Below, in pieces: positions 11,339 to 19,229 of a stretch of 64,000 nucleotides of DNA (the stretch's first letter is position 1; every line of letters starts with the position of its first letter). The translations under genes and the position numbers were made by a program. Source of the stretch: Nautilus pompilius (taxonomy: Eukaryota; Mollusca; Cephalopoda; Nautilida; Nautilidae); contig JACATO010002207.1 in NCBI GenBank assembly GCA_018389105.1, positions 173,501-237,500 of the forward strand. The letters run 5' to 3'. The notes beneath the pieces are model-generated. The model had not been told where the DNA came from. It worked only from the letters and a program-made list of their open reading frames with translations, and made no database searches.

Positions 11339-13836
11339 TAATATAGTAGGTCGAGCTGATTTTATGGGGGACCGCAAAGCAACATTTTTAGAAAAAGGTT
11401 GGGAACCATTGTACTAGATGACTAGAGGGTTTCAAACAGCAGCACAATCTCAAATCTAAAACTTGTAGGGAGAGAAGACAAGGATGAATACTAACAACTT
11501 TTATTTGGGTAAAAGACATCTTTCCAACTTTGATACACAACCAGTCCTAAAGACTTTTGCAGCATGGGTAAATCTGAACTCTTCTACCAACCTGGGTGCA
11601 ACAGAACATAGCTGCAGTTACTGGTGAGCATGGAGGCACAAAAAGGAGCAAGCAAAGAATAACACTCCTTTGGGCAAACATGGATGGGTCAGACTGTCTG
11701 CCACCTTTCTTGATGAAGAAAGCTTCTAATCCTCAATGTTTCAGAAATGTAAAGAGACTATTGTGTATCAGAACAACCTAAAAGCCTGGATTACTAATGA
11801 CATATGTGGACTGTATTGGTCAGAAGTTTTGACAAAAAGATGCAGTGCCAGAATGAAAAGGGTTTTGTTGTTTGTTAGTAACTCTCCAGCACATCAAAAT
11901 GTTAGTGGATTAAAAAGGAAGCTTTTACTACACACTTTTTACCACCAAATACAATGAGCTATATCAGGGCATGATCCAATGTTTAATGGTACAGTATAGA
12001 AAGTTGCTTCTGTAAAAGATGGTAAAGACTATATAGACAGTGAGAGCTCGTTTCATGTGGATATTCTTTAGGTTATGTACTTTACCAGAGAAGCTTGGGA
12101 GCTGGTCATTCATTCCCTATTTGCTGCTTTTGCAGAGATCCATCTGTATAGATTTATATTCACTCTGTTGATAGATAAGTTTGCCAGCATCTCTAATGTT
12201 CATGCTTGCTTGCAGCTTCAAAATCCTACAATCATTGCTCATTGCCTTTGCGGTGGAACTTAAAGGCGCTTGTCATGGACTGGGTAATTTATTCTCAGAT
12301 GTTTTGCTTAATGGAGGACAAAACCTATTCTTGTTGGTCTTGTACTGGTAGTTTTGGGCAATCTTTGAGGTTGTTGGATGAGCTTCTATTTATCAGAATT
12401 TCCTCTGATGATAGAAGCAACTTTTCTCCTATCTTGCAACAACTGGATCCTTGTGACTTTTTTTTATCTCTCTCTTGTATTGGTGTGGATCTCATAACCT
12501 ACCACAATTCTCAAACCTTCATCTTGTATTTTGATAAGTCTGTTGATGTTTGTTTTTGCAGCATTCGTAAAGAGCTTATTTCATGTGCCCTATCAGAACA
12601 AATTTTTTCGCTTTGTTTTGGTTTCCATTGAATATTCTTGCCATGTTAGGGGTTTATTGTCTCTGACATCTAAACAGGTGAGTTTTATTTTCTGGCACAT
12701 CCACTCCACTAAGCATTATTTTAGGTATCTGCTCTGACTACATCTAGCACTTTTTGCAAGTGACAGGTCAATGATAACCTGTCGATAACTGGCAGCTTTG
12801 ATTTTAACCCTTTCCAGTTTTGAATAGATTGGTAATAATGTGCACTTCTATACATTTGTGGAATTTTTCCTTGATTCCAACTAATGTTAATAACTGCTGG
12901 AAATGCTTCTGTGGTATTCCCCAAGATTTTGCAGTAGTTCATTAGTGATGAAGCACACACAGACAGATGGATCTTAATTTGAGTTGATTGAAGAAATGCA
13001 CCATCTGAAGACAATGCAATTTTGGAGCATATTCTCTTTGCTCATTACAAGATTGTGTGCTTCAAATTGGAGGAAATTTTCATATTTCTTATACATTGTC
13101 AAACACAATTGTATCAATAACTTCTTATGCAGCACACTGAATCGGACAAATGCCCCTGCCCTTGCCCTCTTGAGTATCAAATCTGAATTGGCACAGTGAG
13201 TTAGTTTTAGCTAAAATACAACTTTTGTATATATATATATAATGTATGTATATATGCTTCTTTCATAGCAAACGTTTTGATAAAGACTTAGGATCTATTC
13301 ATTAACAAAACTGTCTTTTGATTCTATCCAGTAAATAATGTAGTGTAAGACTGCTAGAAACGAACATTTTAAAAGACTATGACTCACATCCTTGGTCTAC
13401 TGTGGGGCTCAAGTAAGCTTTTGGTGGCCCTGAATGCACTACTAGTTTTAACCCCCACCAGAGTAGCTCTTAGGGTCATAGAGACACTAAGCCCCCTCCA
13501 TCACATCAGAGTTACAAAGCTCATCAAAGAAAAAGTTTGCAAACATAAAAAGCAGGTGTGGGTGAACAGTAAAAATAACACCAAAGGCTGTCATCTCGAC
13601 ACTAGGTAACTAAAGCTGTGTACTGGGTTCTGTTGATCTCTAAACTGTTTTGGCTTTTTTTTTTTTTTTAGAATTCAGTTATTTTAGTCTACTTCTGTGT
13701 ATTTTTTAAAAACTGTCATACTATCATTTCCCAGGTTGAAAAATTTGGTCTGGAGAAGTCTTCTGTAGATGGCTACCAGCAACTTCTGAACTTGAGAGAG
13801 GAAGCTAAAGCTGCAATGACCAGTCCATTGTCCTAG
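1110..13836 (+). CDS. COG2: COG2, conserved oligomeric Golgi complex subunit 2 (3' part of gene, seven exons)
   Basis: COG2 is a lobe A subunit of the eight-subunit COG tethering complex, which acts on the cytosolic face of the Golgi in retrograde vesicle capture and so supports glycosylation. Joined exons are 1110-1276, 4978-5166, 5723-5798, 5958-6103, 8460-8596, 9037-9208 and 13735-13836. All have AG acceptors and GT donors, and the phases fit together without a break. The translation carries strongly COG2-like blocks: HRFWKLTLQLLARY in the first exon, IPRLYRRTNRE in the fourth, SDVLTSVKKTEDSLKRLKKA and GMSDDDKIRRQL in the sixth, and a short C-terminal exon starting VEKFGLEKSS and ending at TAG 13834-13836. 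About 330 residues are present against roughly 740 in the vertebrate protein, so the N-terminal half is upstream of the window. Introns range from 159 bp to 4.5 kb and are full of transposon debris. AATAAA signals lie at 14182 and 14397. Confidence 0.95.
1439..1490. repeat. Dispersed repeat copy A in COG2 intron
   Basis: A roughly 47-bp stretch beginning TAATGGTATCTGG recurs at 4838-4890 in the same orientation within the same intron. About four fifths of the first 33 bases match by eye. The two may be ends or fragments of one unrecognised mobile element. Confidence 0.5.
1761..2091 (-). pseudogene. Non-LTR retrotransposon (LINE) 3' ORF remnant
   Basis: The minus-strand reading at 1991-1761 contains GWRAALSTGLSNLKSS followed by a CxxxC-type finger, CGQVCASDSGLQAHQQHH. 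Many animal LINE polyproteins end with this arrangement after the RT: a DRxxWR-like segment, then a CGRxCASxxGLxSHxRxH knuckle. Upstream on the minus strand (up to about 2091) the frame shifts and stops appear. It is antisense to COG2 and lies in its intron. The family is not resolved and the copy is dead. Confidence 0.5.
2904..3910 (-). mobile_element. Pogo/Tigger-like DNA transposon remnant
   Basis: The left end at 2904 begins CAGTGAAATCTCACTTGAC, the CAGTGxAxCTC style of pogo-family termini. Inside, on the minus strand, lies a broken Tigger transposase. The right boundary is only estimated: sequence near 3860-3910 has related motifs (GTTAAGTG, GTATTTTG), but I could not place a clean terminal repeat. 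It lies in a COG2 intron, antisense to the gene. Confidence 0.6.
3066..3633 (-). pseudogene. Tigger-like (pogo) transposase fragment, frameshifted
   Basis: Two minus-strand pieces. 3633-3289 carries the CENP-B-type helix-turn-helix region (MERMERHMGTWIERQTKQNI, PLSLHVIKCKALSL, FFHFKQQFNPPNIK, and an AAATDDKKCSQKFP end). 3287-3066 carries the start of the DDE domain (VVNVDETGLHWKMPNR with the first catalytic Asp, FKAAKDRCALLLGGNAQGDL, LKPLMVYHA). A one-base frame change near 3300 separates them, and the reading ends soon after KPLMVYHA. The second and third catalytic acids are absent. Confidence 0.8.
4838..4890. repeat. Dispersed repeat copy B in COG2 intron
   Basis: The second copy of the 1439-1490 repeat, also starting TAATGGTATCTGG and sharing GAACATC further in. 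It lies only about 90 bp upstream of the next COG2 exon. Confidence 0.5.
4978..5166 (+). CDS. COG2: COG2 exon, variable linker
   Basis: Exactly 63 codons lie between TTTACCAG and GTGAGT. The first two thirds are charged and low in hydrophobic residues, which fits the poorly conserved linker of COG2. The end (TLGQVLCLIADAERTAEK) matches the point where family conservation resumes. The ATG at its 5' end is internal, not an initiator. Confidence 0.9.
5723..5798 (+). CDS. COG2: COG2 exon, 76 bp
   Basis: A short exon behind a T-rich tract ending TTTTAG, with donor GTAAGT at 5799. It encodes IFEIFESYIWPKLECVGYQN and a few more residues. It leaves one base that joins GT of the next exon to form a serine codon. 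Confidence 0.9.
5958..6103 (+). CDS. COG2: COG2 exon with the PRLYRRTNRE block
   Basis: The acceptor is TTTGTAG (ending 5957) and the donor is GTGAGT at 6104. The exon encodes CFEDAKESILCRVP through ADIPRLYRRTNRE. The last block is among the best conserved in the COG2 C-terminal domain. Confidence 0.94.
6104..8459 (+). other. COG2 intron, no recognised content
   Basis: A 2.36-kb intron with no open frame that I recognise on either strand. The part around 6950-7900 has a composition suggesting an old pseudogene or repeat, but nothing can be assigned. Confidence 0.4.
8460..8596 (+). CDS. COG2: COG2 exon
   Basis: The acceptor is TTTTCTAG and the donor is GTGAGT at 8597. It encodes VPSKPSTYSTGLFKPLKLF through VFRNLAE, with CA left over that joins G of the next exon to make Gln. 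It follows a 2.36-kb intron with no recognisable gene content. Confidence 0.93.
9037..9208 (+). CDS. COG2: COG2 exon with the GMSDDDKIR block
   Basis: The acceptor is TTTAAAG and the donor is GTAAGC at 9209. It encodes YSAATSDVLTSVKKTEDSLK and then the diagnostic GMSDDDKIRRQLIIDIDHYG segment. This is the strongest single piece of evidence for COG2. Confidence 0.96.
10383..11411 (+). mobile_element. hAT transposon, internally deleted, with perfect 8-bp target duplication
   Basis: The left terminus is CCGTGGTTCTCAACC at 10383. The right terminus read on the minus strand from 11411 is CAATGGTTCCCAACC. These are hAT-type terminal inverted repeats of the widespread GGTTCTCAACC kind. TACTAGAT is duplicated exactly on both sides (10375-10382 and 11412-11419), the 8-bp size typical of hAT. 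The element is 1029 bp and keeps only the C-terminal part of a transposase. A (TAA)n tract lies at 11296-11337. Removing the element and one duplication restores continuity of the Tigger reading around it, so the hAT inserted later. Confidence 0.9.
10417..11065 (+). pseudogene. hAT transposase C-terminal fragment (ZBED5/FAM200-like), frameshifted
   Basis: An open reading of about 185 residues similar to the C-terminal half of ZBED5/FAM200-type hAT transposases: GKEVTVLHCHEKMNAFRTKL, LWHLKLSRKNFAPFPEL and LIPFATTYECESGFSTLVSI, the last being the dimerisation region with its conserved Glu (YECESGFS). A one-base frame change near 10955 breaks the text; another frame continues NKLDVTHDMRVALSKTQPNI and ILKAKQVQISH before TGA at 11063. 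The N-terminal zinc finger and the first catalytic residues are missing, so it cannot encode an active enzyme. Confidence 0.85.
12260..13014 (-). pseudogene. Jockey/CR1-type LINE reverse transcriptase fragments
   Basis: On the minus strand, 13014-12721 reads INISWNQGKIPQMYRSAH followed by a degraded YRPISLT-type motif (VIDRLSLTCHLQKVLDVV), the fingers region of a LINE RT. Further on, about 12562-12410 reads NAAKTNINRLIKIQDEGLRI, VVGYEIHTNT, KKVTRIQLLQDRRKVASI, matching the thumb/C-terminal block of Jockey-type RTs (KTNLxKLxKVQNxALRxITG, then GIxPLxxRR). The palm with the FxDD site is missing between them, so the copy is internally deleted as well as mutated. Antisense within the last COG2 intron. 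Confidence 0.7.
13735..13836 (+). CDS. COG2: COG2 terminal coding exon
   Basis: The acceptor is TTTCCCAG (ending 13734). It encodes 33 residues, starting VEKFGLEKSSVDGYQQLL and ending AAMTSPLS, then TAG. The length and the VEKFGL start fit the end of the COG2 family. The 4.5-kb intron before it holds three nested or adjacent mobile elements. Confidence 0.93.
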   Translation, partial: VEKFGLEKSSVDGYQQLLNLREEAKAAMTSPLS

Positions 13837-14420
13837 CAGTCAGTCACAGAGTAACATGTTTATATATCAGGTTATTTGGGGCTGACAGTTTGGACTCTAC
13901 ATGATGGGAAAATCAGGGACTCTGGTGAAAAAATGTACTGCCATACTTTGTGGGACTCACCGTTCCATCCACATTTTCCTTTTTTGTTGAAGTGATCACA
14001 TGAGAACTGTCCATATTTTTGTTAATTTTGTTTTGTACCTATTTGCCTATTTGTAATTATTTAAAAAAAGACTTGTTAATTTTTAAAAGGAAATCTTACA
14101 TGTGGGAATATCACATCAGTCTCTAATAATTAACACATTTTATATCTTGCATTTCTTGTAGTTAATTTTGTTTGTCTTTGCAATAAATCATTGGTATTTT
14201 TTTTTTTTAAAAAATTAGAATTTTTTCCATAATTGTTGTTGTTCTGATTACATTGAACAGTTTGACAAAACCCAGGTAAATTGCACGTGGTCACCTAGTA
14301 TTTCTTCTTTCCGTGAAGATATTAAGGAAATTTCATCTATGTAAACTGAATGTAAATTTTAAAAAAATGTACATCTGAATATTGATAGTATAAATTAATA
14401 AATTTAATGTTTTCATATTT
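13837..14420 (+). other. COG2: COG2 3' UTR and polyadenylation region
   Basis: AT-rich sequence directly after the COG2 stop. AATAAA hexamers occur at 14182-14187 and 14397-14402, giving two candidate 3' ends. No other feature is seen here. Confidence 0.6.
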
Positions 14421-17400
14421 GTTGATGGTACTCTTGTTTCTGCTTTAATTTAGATTCAGATTATTCTATAAAAACCTGACATTAGTCAATAGATATTCTA
14501 GTTTGTAGCATTATAAAAATTCAACTTTTTTAGAAAATTTTAATTTTTTTGGAAGTTATTGCCAGAGATACAGGAGTAAATGAACTCAGAATGTGTAGCT
14601 TCAGAAAAAAGATTGACGGGTTATTGAATGTTTGGAGTAATAAATAGCTGCCAGACAGTTGAAGAAACTCTAGTTCCACCAGTTCTAGAGAAGAATACTA
14701 AATAGTTGGAAAGCGTTCAGCAGTTTCACTTGAATGTTTCCAGCTTTCAAGCATTTTGAGGAAAAATTGTAGATTTTTCTGAATAAAGAAGTTTTTTATA
14801 GCATATAAACACCACCAAAGTTAACAATACCAGGAGTGAAAAATGAACTAATTGCTGGCAGCGATGGTTAACCGTGATAAGCGTACTTCATTTTAAAAGT
14901 TGTGCTGATAACCACTTTGCTTCCATGGCAGCCTTCTGATTCTCTGTTGACTAAAATAAGGTGTAACATTGCATTTGCCCTATTTTGATAAGGAAGAGAA
15001 TAAATTTAATCAGTCACTCATTAACACGGAAATGCCTCCAACCAAAACCATGTCAAATAACCATTAATTTACATATAAGCTAGTGTCACACATGCCTATT
15101 TTTGTATTTGTTATTTATTAAATGCAATTATATGTCTTTCACAACAGTCAACTAAACTCACAGAGCAAGAAAAAAAGCAAAGGAGTCTTGATGTAACTAA
15201 TTGTACTTTAGAATGTCGGATGCCAGTGAATAAAGTCCTCATCTCTGCTGACTTTCGAAGATTGATTTTTGGTCTTATATCATCTACTTTTGCACCGATG
15301 GTCCGTTATATTTTTTGTCACTTTCTAAATGCATAAATGATCGATTAGACTGGTCAGTAAAAGGGGAAATGGAGTTTTGTTTGTTTGTTTGTTTTTTTTT
15401 TTTTAAATTTGTATTCTAAAAATGAAATGAATTGTAATTGTATTATTTAGGTGAGGAGATAGTGATCTGGCAGTAGATGCAGCCTCTTTTTGGAGGTGGT
15501 GGTGGTTGATGCCGAATATAGTAACAGTCGCCTCCATATTGGAATATTTGAAAAAAAGGATTTTATTATTGTCAGGGAAAAAGAAATCCGTAGAAGTCGG
15601 GGAAAGGTGTGCTTAGCCATTTGAACTGACGAGAGATTTCTTCGTAAACCCCATGACTTAGGAGGATGTCTCTCAGAAGGGGAATCATCTCTAGTGACCG
15701 ATCGAATTACCTAGGTACAGGTTGGGGGGAGGGGGAATTTTTGAGGCATGGTGCCGTAAAGAGTTACCCAGGGAATCTCCAGCACAAGAACCCTGGAAAA
15801 TCCCTACTAGAAGTCGCCTGTTCAGCCGAGGAAGGACACTGGACTGCTGATGGTTAACAAGCGTAGTGGCAGTTGACACAGCAGTGTCGGACTCTGCGAG
15901 GAAGGAAAGAGTCCCATTCCTGATTCCGTGTGTTGTGCTGTTTCCGTGTTCCTTTCCTACCCAGTCCTGCTTGTTCATCTTAAACACGGGAGGGGAGGAA
16001 AAGAAGAAAGCGACGCTGACCAGGAACTGGTAAGCTATCCCGAGAAGGTTTATAGCTCTCGCACGTTAGCATCTCCTCCTCTCGTTTCTCGAGAATGGAA
16101 GTCACCGCCGCCTATGGCGTTAAATAGATGATATATATATATATTATAATAACTAACGTTTGGTAGTGGGGGGGTTAATAAACGATTTTTTAGTAGTCCT
16201 TTAAAGAAACAGGATTTCTAAAGTAGCTTGGAGCAGTTCACTAAATTGAAAGTGAATCGTCACGTTATTTATCGCCACCTTAAGAGAACTCGTATTTCGC
16301 CGGGCCAAACGAATCTCCGCCCCCCCCCCAGGGTTTGCTGCACCATCCCATAATCGCAGTACCATTGTGGCGAAATATTTGGTGCTTCGGTTCCTCCTCG
16401 GGCGAGTCAGGGTCCCGGGCTCTCAGACTCCCCCACCCTGGCGAGTGTCAGCCGACGAGAAGCCCGTGCCACGGTCGATGGCTCGGGTCTAGCTGCTGCT
16501 GCTGTTGCTGCGAGCGCCAGCGATTCTTAATTAAACGTGTAGATGAGGGCTGCAGTTGAGACCTTATGCTTTGACATTTTGACGTCGATCACAACCTCAC
16601 CTGCGGTCCTGGTCCAAAGTTTGCACACACACACCTACCTAGAAATAGCAATAATAGTTACCTTCAAACCATGCTGATGTACCTCGACACTTCTAGCGAC
16701 CCCGGAAGGAACCGATTGACTAAGTAAACAACGTATTAAAATACCCACCAAACACACACTAAGCCGCGTTCTTTGTTTTTCCCGACTTCCGACTTCGGCT
16801 CCGTTACATCCCGCTCGTCCTGTACACCGTCACAGCGCTTGTTCATCTGCTATCAAATAGCGGCTTTACACGTTCTGCTGTTTACCCAGTATTGCTTATA
16901 GCCATACCGCGAACATCAAACCACTTAACCCTTCTAAGACTGTTTCATAACTGATCCACTCATTGACATTGTGTTTGTTTTTCTTAAAGTTGCTCAGTAT
17001 CTCAAAGCTCTTTGCCAATTCTGGCCTTCAACGTTCTGCCGTCTTCATGTTGTTTAGCAATGAGCGACTTTGTTTCTTAATACATTACACACACACACAC
17101 ACACATTAGCTTCAGCCCACAGACTCTACGTTTCTGTGAACAACGAACGAATTATTCGCTTGAAAAGCGCCTTTCTCTTTCTTCTTCTTCTTCTCAGTTA
17201 CCATTCTGGGCACAGTGCTGCCACCTCAGGACCATGGTCAGGTGCGCCACCGCTTTCACCTGCAGATCTACTTTCTCACACCGGGATGCTAGTTGCGATG
17301 TCCTTTCCAGTGCCAGCTCCTCACCTGCCTGCCTCAAACAGCTTCCGCTGGATGTACTCTGCAGTGCCCTCTAGATTCCTCACACCAGGTCGAGCCGCTC

Positions 17401-18540
17401 GACGTGACCCCTTGCGGCAGACTGCAGCCGGAGACTTAATCATCACTGCTGCATCCACAACCTCTTTCTAACCGACCCACGATCGTCGTCCTAGTTCATC
17501 GGGGTCTTTTCGGAGACAACGAATTTACGCGTTAAATTCCAACTTGTCACGCGTGGTATCCGTCTGAAAATTATGTTAGCGTGACATTAGTATGCTACGG
17601 GTTCGATCCGTCTCGAGCCAAACGAGTGGATTCCGGGACGGGGGGGGGGGCTGTGCTTGTATACGTTTAACGGGGAATCACTGGAGGCGTGACAGCTGGT
17701 CCTGGTCTTCCGTCACCGCATGAGCAAGAAGCCAACGACTCTCTGATGCTTAAAGCGAGACTGGAGATGCGGTAACTGGCCGAGCCAGCTTCCAGATCGG
17801 ATTACTACCAGTTAATACGACGGTGGAACATTATCTGGGGAATGAACTACACCGGTGACGAAATGCGTCTCTAATGCCGACGAGCTGCTCTGGGCATTGG
17901 CCTACTGCTGCTGTCATAGCTTTGCACCGACTTCACAACCACAGGGAGTTGACAACAGAGAATAGACAAAGAATCATTGTTATACATATTTTCATTAATC
18001 ATCCACATCTTTAGCTAAGCACATTTTCTTTATCGAACGTGAAATGTAAGATCGCCGTTGCTTGCAGTAGACCTCTTGACTACCATGGTAGCACAGAGAT
18101 GTGATGATTAATGAATCTTAATTTTACCTGTATTTCGTTCTTCTCTAACGATTATCGATACGGATTCTATGCAATTTCTGTATTGTAAACCAAACATTAG
18201 CCGCGGCAGTAAAGTAACCGGCGAACAGTAGTAAAACCAGAGCGTTATCTGCTGTATGCTGTCGCATTTTTAAGTATTTAAGGTCAGATTGTGGTTTTGC
18301 TGCTTGTTTTCCACACGTGCTTGGTTATTGTATTAACTGCCGCCATCCATGCAAAGGCAGGAAAAAACCCAGTTGACTGAATAAATTAGCAGACTGCATC
18401 ATTCTCTTCATCTGTTTGAGTCCCTGTAAATACTCTCTATGCACCGAGTACAATAAAAAGTGTGATTTCACATTGCAGTATCCAAAATTAATCCACTTTA
18501 TTGCGCAACTTTCAAAAAATATATTATATAATGAAGGTGA
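14421..18540. other. Intergenic region, no recognised gene
   Basis: No open frame here resembles a known protein. CpG and G/C homopolymer runs become frequent from about 15.5 kb (for example 16320-16329 and 17640-17651), a visible change of texture from the COG2 region. A short (CA)n lies at 17085-17104. Some frames are open on both strands in the 15.7-17.5 kb part but show no domain. Confidence 0.4.
17560..17620 (+). repeat. Possible tRNA-type B box (SINE fragment)
   Basis: GGTTCGATCCG at 17600-17610 matches the RNA polymerase III B box GGTTCRANNCC at 10 of 11 positions. A weak A-box-like TGGTATCCGT lies about 50 bp upstream. It may be the head of an old SINE, but chance is not excluded. 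Confidence 0.3.
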
Positions 18541-18559
18541 AGTGATACATTCTGAGTGC

Positions 18560-18595
18560 TCTCTCTCTCTCTCTCCATCTCTGTAACTGACGTCA

Positions 18596-18629
<34 letters not shown>

Positions 18630-19222
18630 GTACTGACGTCATCTCTCTCTCTCTCTGTGTACTGATGTCATCTCTCTCTCTCTCTCCCCCCCTCCATCCA
18701 TTCTCTCTCTCTCTCTCCTCTCTCCTCTCTCTCTCTCTCATCTCTCTCTCTCTCTCCATCTCTCTCTCTCTCGCTCTCTCTCTCTCTGTACTGACGTCAT
18801 CTCTCTCTCTCTCTGTGTACTGATGTCATCTCTCTCTCTCTCTCTCTGTACTGACGTCATCTCTCTCTCTCTGTACGATGTCATCTCTCTCTCTCTGTAC
18901 TGACGGTCATCTCTCTCTCTCTCTCTGTACTGATGTCATCTCTCTCTCTCCTCTCTCTGTACTGACGTCATCTCTCCTCTCTCTCTCTCTCTCTGTGTAC
19001 TGATGTCATCTCTCTCTCTCTCCTCTCTCTCTCTCCTCTCTCTGTACTGACGTCATCTCTCTCTCTCTCTCTCTCTCTCTGTACTGATGTCATCTCTCTC
19101 TCTCTCTCTCTGTACTGACGTCATCTCTCTCTCTCTCTCTGTACTGACGTCATCTCTCTCTCCTCTCTCTCTCCTCTCTCTCCTCTCTCTCTCGCTCTCT
19201 CTCTCTCCTCTCTCTCTCTCTC
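18560..19222. repeat. (CT)n satellite with embedded CRE-like TGACGTCA boxes
   Basis: CT-rich array interrupted by about fifteen short inserts of the form GTACTGACGTCAT. Eight carry the perfect palindrome TGACGTCA (starts 18588, 18634, 18792, 18852, 18963, 19048, 19116, 19145). Five carry TGATGTCA (18663, 18821, 18931, 19001, 19085). Two are indel variants (near 18873 and 18901). The two versions mostly alternate, and the TGATGTCA copies often have GTGTAC before them, so a two-box unit was amplified. Any open frame through it is a by-product of the dinucleotide repeat. Confidence 0.9.
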
Positions 19223-19229
19223 TTTTGAA

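Larger units (their letters stand above)
9990..12160 (+). mobile_element. Second Tigger-like transposon remnant, split by a hAT insertion
   Basis: Pieces of one Tigger transposase lie on both sides of the hAT element at 10383-11411. Left side (about 10270-10380): a CENP-B HTH segment, readable as VEQAVYCWKEKY and ISGSLVRSKAEK in two frames, then KVGIDKFRCST. Right side resumes at once with LEGFKQQHNLKSKTCRE (11420 onward). It continues with GEHGGTKRSKQRITLLWANMDGS and LPPFLMKKASNPQCFRN (11620-11750), then LKAWITNDI, RVLLFVSNSPAHQNVSGLK (11780-11920) and degraded text to about 12150. Several frameshifts and stops make it inactive. The catalytic Asp before SPAH is replaced (SNSPAH, where DNCPAH is usual). 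It sits in the last COG2 intron, sense orientation. Confidence 0.75.
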
